Below, one piece after another: positions 35,862-44,663 of a stretch of 64,000 bases of DNA. The DNA comes from Alphaproteobacteria bacterium (GTDB lineage Bacteria; Pseudomonadota; Alphaproteobacteria; Rhizobiales; Devosiaceae). The stretch's first letter is position 1. Each line of letters starts with the position of its first letter. The notes below the pieces were generated by a model. That model had not been told where the DNA came from and made no database searches. It saw only the letters and a program-made list of their open reading frames with translations. Location: contig JAHJWO010000047.1 of NCBI GenBank assembly GCA_018828145.1, forward strand, positions 110,897-174,896, written 5' to 3'. Both the position numbers and the translations under genes were made by a program.

Positions 35862-36552
35862 TCAGTTCGAAACGCTGTCCAGCTATCGCGAACCGCATCA
35901 GCGCGGCGCTTTGAGATCCAGGCAATGGTCATGGCAAGAGACCATCCCGGCTCGAGCATGGGGTCAAATTTCGACGGAGGTGGCGATGTTGCCAAGGACA
36001 CTTGTCCCCATTTTTCGGCCAGTGCCTCCCCCTCAGTGCTTGGGAGGAGGCCGTCCATAACTAGGCCGATGAGGCACTGGCGCAGGGCAAACATGGGCGG
36101 GATGTCGCGATTGCGTCGACTTCCGATCCTTGAATGCAGGTGAGCAAGCCAGGCGTCCAGCTGGGCTCGGCGAACGAATGGCGTTCGACCTTCTATGGCG
36201 TCCCAATAGTCCCCGTGGCCGTGGCCGACTTCGCAGGCTAGAAAGAACCGCTCCGGAAAAAAGCTGAAACCCACTCCTGTGGCTGGATCACAAAGTTCGT
36301 TGACGAATTTGGTTCGCGGACAAGGGCGTCCAGTTCGCCGTTGGCAAAGGGTCGAACGAACTCTGCGAAGTGGAGGTTGGTTACGTGCTCGAGAGCGGAA
36401 ATTTGCGTTGTCACGACTGACGGCGATAGACCGGAAGTCAGGATCTGAGGACGCAACTCCGCAACCGGATTTCCACCACGCCATAGCATCTCGTGGAACA
36501 GGTCAAAGGCCGCAGGAACTGTAATGCAGCCCTCGGGCATCAGATCAACCAT
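35862..36552 (-). pseudogene. Hypothetical protein, frameshifted
   Basis: Two overlapping frames read as one broken gene. The first (from ATG 36552) holds MPEGCITVPAAFDLFHEMLW and continues to about 36300. The second carries on with NELCDPATGVGFSFFPERFF, then DAIEGRTPFVRRAQLDAWL and AMTIAWISKRRADAVRDSW down to about 35870. Codon use in both parts looks coding. The family is not recognised. It ends against the integrase remnant. Confidence 0.5.
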
Positions 36553-37041
36553 ACTGCGACAATCGCCGAGGTTTTGGGCTTACTCAAGCTGAGAAGCACT
36601 GTCCCCTCTGAATTGTCCCGACCGGTTCCCCGCCCAAGCAGATTTGTCTTATCGCCGACTCGGCTGAGATGGGGCCGCAAGCAGTCCGTCCGTATTTCAG
36701 GGGTGTGTCCGTAGGAGCGGACGCTCGCGCCACCACAAAACCAAAGCTGCAGATTCCTTGAGTGAGTCTATTTTGGGCGATGCCTTGCGTGAAGCGGCGA
36801 TCTCGGCCTTTAGGCTCTGGATCTGCGTCTAGCGTTTGCGAGACGCACCCCATATGGCCGAGATCGCGAGCCTCTTCGGCGCCGGGAGGTGCGAGCGGTC
36901 GGGGCCACTAGACGCTGACAGCCGGGTCCATCGCCGCAGCCGAGCGGCCGTTGCGAGGCGTGGCAGTCGCCATCCTGTGGGAGATGACCAAGAGCTTTTG
37001 GCCGACCCGGCGAGCGACATCTGCGCATCGTGGACGCGCTT
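36553..37041. other. Non-coding stretch, no feature recognised
   Basis: These 489 bases lie between the broken genes and the GNAT-like gene. Short frames exist in all directions but none has a recognisable product or a ribosome site with good codon use. It may contain degraded insertion-sequence DNA, but I cannot identify a family. Confidence 0.5.
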
Positions 37042-38040
37042 TCAATGCGGTTGCTTTGACCCATCGTCTGGCGGAACCCGAGGCAGCTTGCGGCCCGTGT
37101 TGAACTGCTCAAGCGCGGCGACCAGCGAGGGCGGTCGTTCATCGGTCCAGAATTCGAACTTGTCGTCAAAGGCGCCGTTTTCGGCGAGCATCGGTAATTG
37201 GTCGAATAGCCTGACCTCCTGCCCAGCCGCGCAGTGGGTGGAAAGGCCTTTTAGCTGAATAAGGGCGCTACCCTCGTCCAGTTCCTCAGCGCCCTTGAGC
37301 ACCGAGATGGCGAAGAAGCGCTCCAGATGATCGCGCAGCACGCAGGCGGAAATGCTGACGCCGGAAGCGCCGATCACCGATAGAGCGAGTGTATCGTCTG
37401 CCTCCTGATCCTTGGACAGCGGCGGCTGGACATAGGCATGGTCGACGATACGGGCGCCGGCCCGTCCCCAGATCGACAGCCGCTCGAACTGGTCGAGGCC
37501 ACTGACCTCGGTATCGAGCCGGTACTGTTCCAGCGTGAGGCGAAAAGGGTCGTTTTGTTCGACGAACATCAGTCCCGTCGCGAGCGGCCGATCGGCTTTG
37601 AACAGAGGTGGGATCAGAACCTGTATTGCGACGATGATGCGCTTGAGATAGCCCTTTCCGCGCATGCCCTGCTCGATGAATATGTAGTTGAGATTGCTGG
37701 TCAGCACCGGCTCGCCATCTGCTGCGCCCGAGATGGTGGCGAAGAAGTTGGCGCCGCCGACAAATTGCTTGCCATCATGGACCGTGAGGCAGACTTCGCG
37801 GAACGGAGCGAAAAGCCGGGATAGGCGCTGATAGGTTTCGCCACGGTTGAGGCCCAGCGCCGCCTCAAAGCCGCTGCGCTCTTCCTTCTCGTCCGGCAGC
37901 ACGAAGGCCTTGTCGTAGGCTTCAAAAAATTGGTCGAAGACCCTGCTGTCATAGCGGGTCGTCAGCTCCAGCCGCAGCCCATCCCCGGCTGCATGCGTCC
38001 AGTCCTCGGGCAGCGGGTTCAAGTCCAGGGCGTGAGGCAA
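37042..38040 (-). CDS. GNAT-fold acetyltransferase-like protein
   Basis: A 332-residue protein. Residues about 95-165 look like a GNAT core: strand VGGANFFATISG, then NLNYIFIEQGMRGKGYLKRI with an RGKG cofactor loop, then MFVEQNDPF. The later segment IWGRAGARIVDHAYVQPPLS is typical of large bacterial GNAT-like proteins. The C-terminal 100 residues are unrecognised. It is divergent from the 1212-residue NTPase gene across 129 bases, so it may share its promoter region and be part of the same system. Acetylation is not demonstrated by sequence. Confidence 0.6.
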   Translation of the reverse strand: MPHALDLNPLPEDWTHAAGDGLRLELTTRYDSRVFDQFFEAYDKAFVLPDEKEERSGFEAALGLNRGETYQRLSRLFAPFREVCLTVHDGKQFVGGANFFATISGAADGEPVLTSNLNYIFIEQGMRGKGYLKRIIVAIQVLIPPLFKADRPLATGLMFVEQNDPFRLTLEQYRLDTEVSGLDQFERLSIWGRAGARIVDHAYVQPPLSKDQEADDTLALSVIGASGVSISACVLRDHLERFFAISVLKGAEELDEGSALIQLKGLSTHCAAGQEVRLFDQLPMLAENGAFDDKFEFWTDERPPSLVAALEQFNTGRKLPRVPPDDGSKQPH

Positions 38041-38169
38041 GGCAATTCAGCTCCACTCTTTGGCAATGCGGGCGAGCAGAGATTGACAGGGAGCCTCACG
38101 GGGGACAATCGTTAATCAATCATGAACCTGTCGGTGGATGTGTAATTCTCTGGCTCAGGGGAGGGGAGT

Positions 38170-41100
38170 ATGTCGGAGCGGGGGCTGCGCGTCTTCATAA
38201 GTTCAACCACCGCCGATGGCGGCGACCATCGGGCGCGGCTGGCAACGTTCTTTTTGGCGCTGCAAATGACTGTCGATGCCCAAGCGAGCTATCCAAACAC
38301 ACTGAGCGACGGTATCGCAATCCATAACAGCATCGAGAGCGCCGACCTCATCATATGTCTCGTCGGTACCCATTTCGGTCAGGCATTGGCGCTGGAGAAT
38401 CTGACGCACGCCCACCTGCCGCCGTTGCCCGATGGCGTCAGCGCCGCAGACCTATCCTGGACGCAATGGGAGTACTATGCCGCTCTCAACAGCGTTCGGA
38501 CGAGGAACATCAACGATAAACGGCGCCTGTTGGTCTATTTTCGCGAGAACCCGGAATGGCCCATAAGCGACGATCCGGACAAACAGGCCGACACCGCCCG
38601 GCAGAAAGCCTTCTACGAGCGCGAGCAGGTGCGGATGACCGGCGAGTTCGGCGCCGATTTCTTCGGCTTTTACGGTAATGACCCGAGCCGGATGTTCGCC
38701 AATTTCGAGCGCATGGCCGGCGCCCGCAATGGCTATCTCGAACGCATCCAGCAGCATCAATGGTCATTGCTGAAATCCTCGCGCCGAACCGCGCTGGATG
38801 CCGCATGGGCGCTGCGTTTCGGGCAGGATTTTCATGCCGGCGACGATACGCCCGAGGCAGAAGCTCAGGCGGAATTGCGAGCGGTCTACGCAAACACTCA
38901 GCCGCCTTTCATCCTCAATCAGGCGTTTGAGATGCTCTCTGTGCCGGCTGATGGCCAGCAGCTGCAGTTTCTCAAGCCGGCGGGTTTCGTTGCTGGCCGG
39001 GCGACGGAAGCCGAGCTCAAAGCGCGAGGAAACGGCGAATGGAACCCGATCGCGCGTGACCAGATCCTGTCGGATCTGATGGGGCTGGGAGGCGAGGCAC
39101 CGGCAAGGCTCTATTTCATCAGCGGTGGAGGAATCGGCAAATCCACCACCATGACGCGCCTTGAACGCGATATCTCGGCGCTTGGGGAGGAAAGGGGCAT
39201 CTGGGCGATGGTCATTGACGCGGGCGACCTGCCGCCATCCAGCAACGATCTGGTGACGCGCATCGCCGAAATGATCCTCATGGCAACTCCGATCGCCGAG
39301 AATCCGAATTGGGTTTTGCTCGATCCCGATCCAGTGGCCGCCGCGGCGAGACTGGAAACTGCGCTCCTCACGACAATTGGTCGGTGGGTGCGGCAAGATA
39401 TCAGGGACGGCCGTCTCGTGTTGTTGATCGATGGCCTCGATCACCTCGGCATGGCCACACCGCCCCTGCTGGTCGCGCTGCAAACCGAACACCTCTGGAG
39501 TCTTACGTCGATCGCCATTGCCGGACGTCCGCATCCGTTGCTCGACTGGGTTGATTCATCTCCCGATCTCGATCGAATGCAGGCCCGTTTTTGGCGCTTC
39601 ATCGAGCCCAAGCAATTTGATGGGACCCAGAGCCGTGCCTATCTCGGCGGCGAACCTCTGGCCGACGATACGATCCGCTGGCGCTACGATCTTGTAGCTA
39701 AGCCATTGGGTGATCTCATTTCAGTCCCACGCGTGATCGAGTATGTGCGCGGGCTGAAAGTTGCCGAACTCGGCGATATCAGGAGCATCGCCGCCATCTA
39801 CTGGCGGGCTGGCAACAACCTCATCGAAACCACGGCGATGGAGACGCTTGGGCGTAAGGTCGATTCTGAATGCCTGCGTAACATCCGCCGTCTTCTATCG
39901 GCGCTGGCCTTCAAGACGCTCTACAACGGTCCCGAAAAGTTGCGCGGTTATGACCGTGTCGGCCGCAAGGTTGAAAATGGAGGCACTGGACAAGCGCAGG
40001 ACCAACAAGTCGCGATCCCGATTTCTGAAGAGTTCCGGGATAGTCTCTTTTCCATGTGCGAACGCGCCAGAGGCCGAGATGGTGGCACGGCGTATACGCG
40101 GGATCAATTCAACGACAATCTGGCAACTTTGGGGCATTTCTCCACCCTGCTCGGCAACGGAATCCTCGAAAGCGGCCGGATGGACGGAGACTTGCTTGGG
40201 CGTGTCGTCTGGGCCAATCGAACAATTCAGCAATTCCTGGCGGCGCTCTGGTTGGCGCGCTACGCCGACACAACCGAGACGCAGCAATTGCGTCATGCTA
40301 TCTTCTATCCCGATGGGCGCAACACAGACGCCACCGAGGATTTCAACCGTTTCCTCGCTGAAATGCCCGAAGAGGCGATTCACCAGCCCACCTGGGTCCG
40401 CTCCGCCAGTGCCTGGTATGATCCGGAGGTCGTTCAGACCGGCAATGAACGCCGTTGGTCGTCCGAGATGCTTTATCGCTCTTGGCGGACCATGCACGAT
40501 ATTGCCGGCGAGCCCGTGGATGATTGGTGGGACATTCCCTACCACGCCTTGGCAAGCTCACGTCCCGGAGATCGAGCGCAATATTCGCCACATCTGGTCC
40601 CTCCATGGCTCGAAGGCGACGAGAGCGGTGACGGGCCGTCGCTGGCACGCGCCGCGCTTCATACGTTCCGCGGCAATTTCCAGCAGCTGCGTGAAACTGG
40701 TACGGACGAGCAGAGAGCCATCGCGGCGGACTTGACCGACAAAGGTTGGATCGACGTTCAGGCAGGAACTTTCTCCATGGGTGCCCCCAGCGAACACCAG
40801 GGTTTTCCAAGCAAGACCAAAGCCTTTTGGGAGTCCCAGCTCGATCGCATCCAGAATGGCGAAAATGCCTTGCTGATTTCGGAGGAATGCAATCGGCCAG
40901 AATGGTTCACCGGCTTGCAGGGCAAGAGGCTGCGCCAGGAGGACGTTGAAGACCTACAAGACGAGGTTCTTGGGCCGTTCGAGACGGTGGTGCGCGCCAA
41001 GGGTGACGTCAAGGCTGCCCGTACCGTTGCCCTCAAGGCAATCGAGGAGAAATGGCGCCGTCGCGACGAAACGCCCGCCGAGCGGGAGCAGCGCGTGGCG

Positions 41101-41808
41101 GCTTTTACCATGAAGGACGTTCCGACGCTGCATGAATGGTTCTGGCTCTTCGCGCTGGGACATAGGCAATCGGTTCTGCACTACTTGTCGCAAGCCGGCA
41201 GTGGTGAGGGCGAGGTGGAAAGGCAGCATCCGCCGGCTAATCATCCTGTCATCTATGTAAGCTGGTACGATGCCTGGGCCTTCTGCCAATGGGCAAATTG
41301 GCGGCAGGATGGACAGAGCTATGGATGTCGCCTGCCGCATGAGCCGGAATGGGAATATGCCTGCCGCCACGGCCTCGTCGATGGGACGCCGCGACTGGTT
41401 GATGCGGATTGGGAATATTGGTGGGGCCACAATTTCTATGAGCATCCCGACAGCATGGAGCCTGAGCCACTGTCCAATGCCTTGGCTCATGCCCGCGGTG
41501 CTCCCGGCGATACCCGGGCGCCCTATGAGGCCCAGCCCAATGGTCTGGGGTTCCGGGATATGCTCGGCAATGTCTGGGAATGGAGCGCCAATCTCTACGA
41601 CGCGCGTGAAGAAAAACTGCTCAATTCTCCTTCGCGCTATTCCCGCCACGAGCCGAAAACCCGTCCACCGGTGAATGTCTCGCGTACCATGCGCGGTGGG
41701 TTGTGGTATTTTGTCGACCACATTGCCACCTCGACCAGTCGCTTCCGGCTGGGCTGCGACGATCGGGACTACAAGATGGGCTTCCGGCTGGTGCGCGAAC
41801 GGCTCTGA
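38170..41808 (+). CDS. DUF4062 - STAND-like NTPase - FGE-fold multidomain protein
   Basis: A 1212-residue protein with three parts. Residues 6-150 resemble DUF4062 (RVFISSTTADGGDHR, then SADLIICLVGTHFGQ, then SWTQWEYYAAL), a TIR/SLOG-like Rossmannoid domain. Residues 300-560 are a P-loop NTPase with Walker A SGGGIGKST (318-326) and Walker B VLLIDGLD (417-424), as in STAND or NACHT ATPases. After a helical region, residues 860-1210 form an FGE-sulfatase (C-lectin-like) domain: WIDVQAGTFSMGAP, SWYDAWAFCQWANW, NVWEWSANL, MGFRLV. The paired catalytic cysteines of true formylglycine-generating enzymes are not seen. A sensing NTPase with a recognition domain is the likely role. Its stop directly abuts the patatin stop. 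Confidence 0.88.
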   Translation: MSERGLRVFISSTTADGGDHRARLATFFLALQMTVDAQASYPNTLSDGIAIHNSIESADLIICLVGTHFGQALALENLTHAHLPPLPDGVSAADLSWTQWEYYAALNSVRTRNINDKRRLLVYFRENPEWPISDDPDKQADTARQKAFYEREQVRMTGEFGADFFGFYGNDPSRMFANFERMAGARNGYLERIQQHQWSLLKSSRRTALDAAWALRFGQDFHAGDDTPEAEAQAELRAVYANTQPPFILNQAFEMLSVPADGQQLQFLKPAGFVAGRATEAELKARGNGEWNPIARDQILSDLMGLGGEAPARLYFISGGGIGKSTTMTRLERDISALGEERGIWAMVIDAGDLPPSSNDLVTRIAEMILMATPIAENPNWVLLDPDPVAAAARLETALLTTIGRWVRQDIRDGRLVLLIDGLDHLGMATPPLLVALQTEHLWSLTSIAIAGRPHPLLDWVDSSPDLDRMQARFWRFIEPKQFDGTQSRAYLGGEPLADDTIRWRYDLVAKPLGDLISVPRVIEYVRGLKVAELGDIRSIAAIYWRAGNNLIETTAMETLGRKVDSECLRNIRRLLSALAFKTLYNGPEKLRGYDRVGRKVENGGTGQAQDQQVAIPISEEFRDSLFSMCERARGRDGGTAYTRDQFNDNLATLGHFSTLLGNGILESGRMDGDLLGRVVWANRTIQQFLAALWLARYADTTETQQLRHAIFYPDGRNTDATEDFNRFLAEMPEEAIHQPTWVRSASAWYDPEVVQTGNERRWSSEMLYRSWRTMHDIAGEPVDDWWDIPYHALASSRPGDRAQYSPHLVPPWLEGDESGDGPSLARAALHTFRGNFQQLRETGTDEQRAIAADLTDKGWIDVQAGTFSMGAPSEHQGFPSKTKAFWESQLDRIQNGENALLISEECNRPEWFTGLQGKRLRQEDVEDLQDEVLGPFETVVRAKGDVKAARTVALKAIEEKWRRRDETPAEREQRVAAFTMKDVPTLHEWFWLFALGHRQSVLHYLSQAGSGEGEVERQHPPANHPVIYVSWYDAWAFCQWANWRQDGQSYGCRLPHEPEWEYACRHGLVDGTPRLVDADWEYWWGHNFYEHPDSMEPEPLSNALAHARGAPGDTRAPYEAQPNGLGFRDMLGNVWEWSANLYDAREEKLLNSPSRYSRHEPKTRPPVNVSRTMRGGLWYFVDHIATSTSRFRLGCDDRDYKMGFRLVRERL

Positions 41809-42897
41809 TCAGACGCCCAGTTCGCGCGCCGCCACGCGCTCGGCCAGCTTATAGAGCGGCCGCATGGTCTCGACATTGTCCATCTTGGAATAGCGCTTCA
41901 ACTCGTCCTTGCCGGGCACGCCGTCAATCCGCTGTTCAAGCCAGTCATTGTCGAGCAACAGGTTATATCGATGAAACGTGAAGAGCGGCGCGGGAGCGAT
42001 GCAGACGTCAGACAGATCGCCAATTTCACTATTGATTTTCCACGGCGTCCGGTTGTGACCCAGGGCCTGCATGATCGTCAGAACCTGCTCGTCACAATCG
42101 GCCATCATCGATTGCAGGCTCTTGATGGCGAAGCCGGCGGCGATCCGCAGCAGCAGGGAGTTGCCCGGCGGCGCATGATATGTACCGGTGCCGATGGAGG
42201 TGATCTCCAACCTGTCTGCGCCGGTCTTCCATCCATAGCCATAGGCCGGAATGGTGGCGATCTGCAGCAGCGCCAAGGCTGGATTGTTGTGCGGGGAAAC
42301 CGAGCCGTCGATGAACAGGCCCGGTGGCTCACCGTTCATCACATTGATCCGTTGCGGCGCGAAATAGAGCGGCGCGGCGGCGGAGGCGCGGATCAGGCTG
42401 GACAGGCGGTAGTGTCGGTTGCCGACATGCTCGCCGTCCTCCCAGTAGGGTGCTTCCGGATTATTCGTGAGGAACCAGACGCTCCCAGTATCAAAGCGCT
42501 TGGTGATAATGGCCAGACCCCCCGGCTTGAGTTGGGGCGTTTCCAGCGTGCTGTCGCCGGTGAAGGTGGCCACGTGGCGCTCCAGCTCCTGACCCAGAAA
42601 CTGCGCCTGCAGGAACTTGATGCGGCGGAGGGTGCGCTTGAAGACCACCGGCGCCATGTCGAAATAATGGTCTCTGACCTTTTCGAGCGGCACGCCTAGA
42701 GCCAGTGCCGTTGCCAGGATGGCGCCGGTCGAAGTACCCCCGATCAGATCGAAACGATCGCGCAGTGCCACCGGACCGCCTGTCTCCCGGGCCAGTTTGC
42801 GCTCCAGCGCTTCGAGGAAAGCGACGGCGACCACGCCCCTTACGCCACCGCCGTCAATGGCCAGAATGCGCTTCGGTCGCCCCTCACTCGCCGTCAT
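41809..42897 (-). CDS. Patatin-like phospholipase
   Basis: A 362-residue lipid hydrolase. The oxyanion motif is DGGGVRG (residues 15-21), the nucleophile Ser56 is in GGTSTG (53-58), and the catalytic Asp197 is in DGSVSPHNNP, so the Ser-Asp dyad is complete. No signal peptide or membrane span is seen. It ends an apparent operon with two unrecognised genes and a SLOG-like gene, overlapping the 79-residue gene by four bases. Patatins in CBASS and related defence systems kill by degrading membranes after nucleotide activation; a similar role here is inferred. Confidence 0.93.
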   Translation of the reverse strand: MTASEGRPKRILAIDGGGVRGVVAVAFLEALERKLARETGGPVALRDRFDLIGGTSTGAILATALALGVPLEKVRDHYFDMAPVVFKRTLRRIKFLQAQFLGQELERHVATFTGDSTLETPQLKPGGLAIITKRFDTGSVWFLTNNPEAPYWEDGEHVGNRHYRLSSLIRASAAAPLYFAPQRINVMNGEPPGLFIDGSVSPHNNPALALLQIATIPAYGYGWKTGADRLEITSIGTGTYHAPPGNSLLLRIAAGFAIKSLQSMMADCDEQVLTIMQALGHNRTPWKINSEIGDLSDVCIAPAPLFTFHRYNLLLDNDWLEQRIDGVPGKDELKRYSKMDNVETMRPLYKLAERVAARELGV

Positions 42898-43133
42898 TGC
42901 CGCGATTCCGCGCGACGCTTGCGGATACGGTCCAGAAGCTGGATGGCGCGAAAATCGTCATGTCCGCTCGGCATTGCGAGCGGCACCCGCCATGGTTCGA
43001 TCCACGGATTACCGAAGGAGAAGCCGATTGGCAGGCGCGCATGTTCCCGCTCTAGCGACCAACCGACCAGGAGGCCGGGATTGCGTATGGTGGCGGGCAG
43101 ACGGGCTCGGATATCCTTCGGAATGTCGTTCAT
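42894..43133 (-). CDS. Small hypothetical protein in the patatin operon
   Basis: A 79-residue protein fixed as real by four-base ATGA overlaps with both neighbours. The sequence is basic at the C-terminus (LLDRIRKRRAESRQ) and contains WSLEREHARLPIGFSFGNPW. No family is recognised. It may be an adaptor or regulator of the phospholipase, inferred only from position. Confidence 0.75.
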   Translation of the reverse strand: MNDIPKDIRARLPATIRNPGLLVGWSLEREHARLPIGFSFGNPWIEPWRVPLAMPSGHDDFRAIQLLDRIRKRRAESRQ

Positions 43134-43861
43134 AGCGGCCTCGCGGCGGGAATGCGGAACGGACCTTCAAACAATTCTGTCTCAAGCGTCGCCTCGAACT
43201 CGATCTCGTGGTCCTCGAGCATTTCGACATGGCCGGCGGGCGGGACGCGGAACAGGCTATGGAACAGCGACGTCCCGTAGCGGACGGTAGTCTGGAACAC
43301 TATGCCAGACTCGTCGGTTTGCACTTGCCTTAGGGGTTTGAGCTGCCGCCGGACGGCGGTTTTCTGGAGGCGCGTTGTGCCTTGCGAAAAGTACAGATCG
43401 GCGATCGACCCGATGATCTCGAAACGCCCAAGGCCCGAGCGGACGGAGCCGCAAGAAAAAGACAGACATTCGCCCGCCGCCTGCGGACCGACGATGTTAA
43501 TGCCGGCCAATCTATTGAAGGCATGCAGCGCGTCGGCGCGGCCATCGAGCAGAATGGCGCCGGTGGGACCAAACATGTAGTTGAAGAGAACCACGGACTC
43601 GCTGTTGATCTGCGCTTGGCACTCGATCAGCAGCCAATCGGGGTAGGCGTCGAGTTCCAGTGCCCGCATGCCCTGAAGCTGTGCCTGGGCCAGAAAGGCG
43701 GGCAATTCGGCGCTCCGTAGATATTCCCCCAGGATCGTGAGAATTTCGGAGGCCTCGTCGGGCAGGATGTCGAACCAATCGCCGGGAATGATTGGCGCGC
43801 CGACCCATTTGGCCGTCCCGTCGCGTCCGCCAGCACTGCTGTTCCGATCGCCCCCGGCCAT
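43130..43861 (-). CDS. Hypothetical protein in the patatin operon
   Basis: A 243-residue protein starting at 43861, where GGAGG lies upstream; the frame extends 19 codons further but without a ribosome site. The middle reads as alternating strands and helices (YPDWLLIECQAQINSESVVLF, CLSFSCGSVRSGLGRFEI in two parts), and the end has VPPAGHVEMLEDHEIEFEA. I do not recognise it. Overlaps of four bases tie it to the 79-residue protein. Confidence 0.75.
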   Translation of the reverse strand: MAGGDRNSSAGGRDGTAKWVGAPIIPGDWFDILPDEASEILTILGEYLRSAELPAFLAQAQLQGMRALELDAYPDWLLIECQAQINSESVVLFNYMFGPTGAILLDGRADALHAFNRLAGINIVGPQAAGECLSFSCGSVRSGLGRFEIIGSIADLYFSQGTTRLQKTAVRRQLKPLRQVQTDESGIVFQTTVRYGTSLFHSLFRVPPAGHVEMLEDHEIEFEATLETELFEGPFRIPAARPL

Positions 43862-43950
43862 TAACCTTGCCTCCGCTCCAGCACCTTCAGGATGGACCCG
43901 GAAAGCTGCGCGAGGCAAGAATTTTGCGATGCGGATAGGGGGAGTACAGG

Positions 43951-44577
43951 TTAACGACGCAGCTTTTCTGAGAGTTCGGCAGGGCCGATATCCTGCGCTA
44001 TTGCCTGGCCGTCGGAAGACATGGCGGTGATTTGGCGTAATCCGCCGTTTCTGTCTTGATCGGAATCGATCCAGATGACCAACGTGCCCTCGGCTAGAGC
44101 CTTGGTTATGCCGTCCTTGGTGCCACCGGCCCCGGCGCCCGCCGCACCGTCCCAGATGGCGACCAGCAGATCGGCATTGGCCAGGATCGCCTTCTGCACG
44201 GATATGTAGCCTTCGTCCGGCGTTGCGAGCGAAGTCTCGACCAGATCGCTATGCGGGCGGGCCAACAGTGCTCTCAGCCGATCGATGGCCTCTTGGGGAT
44301 CGCCCGTGCCATGGACCTTGAGGTGGCTTTCATACTCGTTCACCGGCATTGGCAGTACCGCCGAGAGGTGCCAGCGTGACGGCATGGCTCGGGCTGCGAC
44401 CTGATCGGCGCCTTCCGCCAGCCCGGTGACGAGCCGTATCACTGCCGCCTGCAACGTGTCGCCGATGGCGGCGAATAGCCCGCCGATGGTCGCGGTCAGC
44501 TGCGGTTCCTGGCGCCGGTCCATGCGATTCCAGCGATGCCCCACGACCCCGATGGTGAAGATTTTGGCTCCGGCCAC
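43951..44577 (-). CDS. SLOG-like Rossmannoid nucleotide-binding protein
   Basis: A 208-residue protein. The start is set at GTG 44577 because GGAGAG lies seven bases upstream; the longer frame would run into the divergent gene. Motifs are GVVGHR (10-15), TGLAEGADQVAARA (51-64), VLPMPVNEYE, LLVAIWDG (137-144), GAGGTKDGITKAL (149-161) and VIWID. This is the pattern of the SLOG/LSDAT superfamily, thought to bind or process nucleotide-derived ligands. It heads the four-gene patatin run and is divergent from the TrkA_N-RyR membrane protein. Confidence 0.78.
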   Translation of the reverse strand: MAGAKIFTIGVVGHRWNRMDRRQEPQLTATIGGLFAAIGDTLQAAVIRLVTGLAEGADQVAARAMPSRWHLSAVLPMPVNEYESHLKVHGTGDPQEAIDRLRALLARPHSDLVETSLATPDEGYISVQKAILANADLLVAIWDGAAGAGAGGTKDGITKALAEGTLVIWIDSDQDRNGGLRQITAMSSDGQAIAQDIGPAELSEKLRR

Positions 44578-44663
44578 CACAACACTCTCCAGCTTGGCGT
44601 TTAAAATACCTGTTGTCGTCTTGAAGGACTGCTTAAAATATCGCTCGCGCTGGAGGGGATGCA

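Noticed and set aside
36584..36853. Minus-strand frame of 89 codons
   Set aside because: Codon use is irregular and no family is recognisable; left as part of the non-coding stretch.
43862..43918. Longer start for the 243-residue operon protein
   Set aside because: The 19 extra codons lack a ribosome site, while GGAGG precedes the ATG at 43861.
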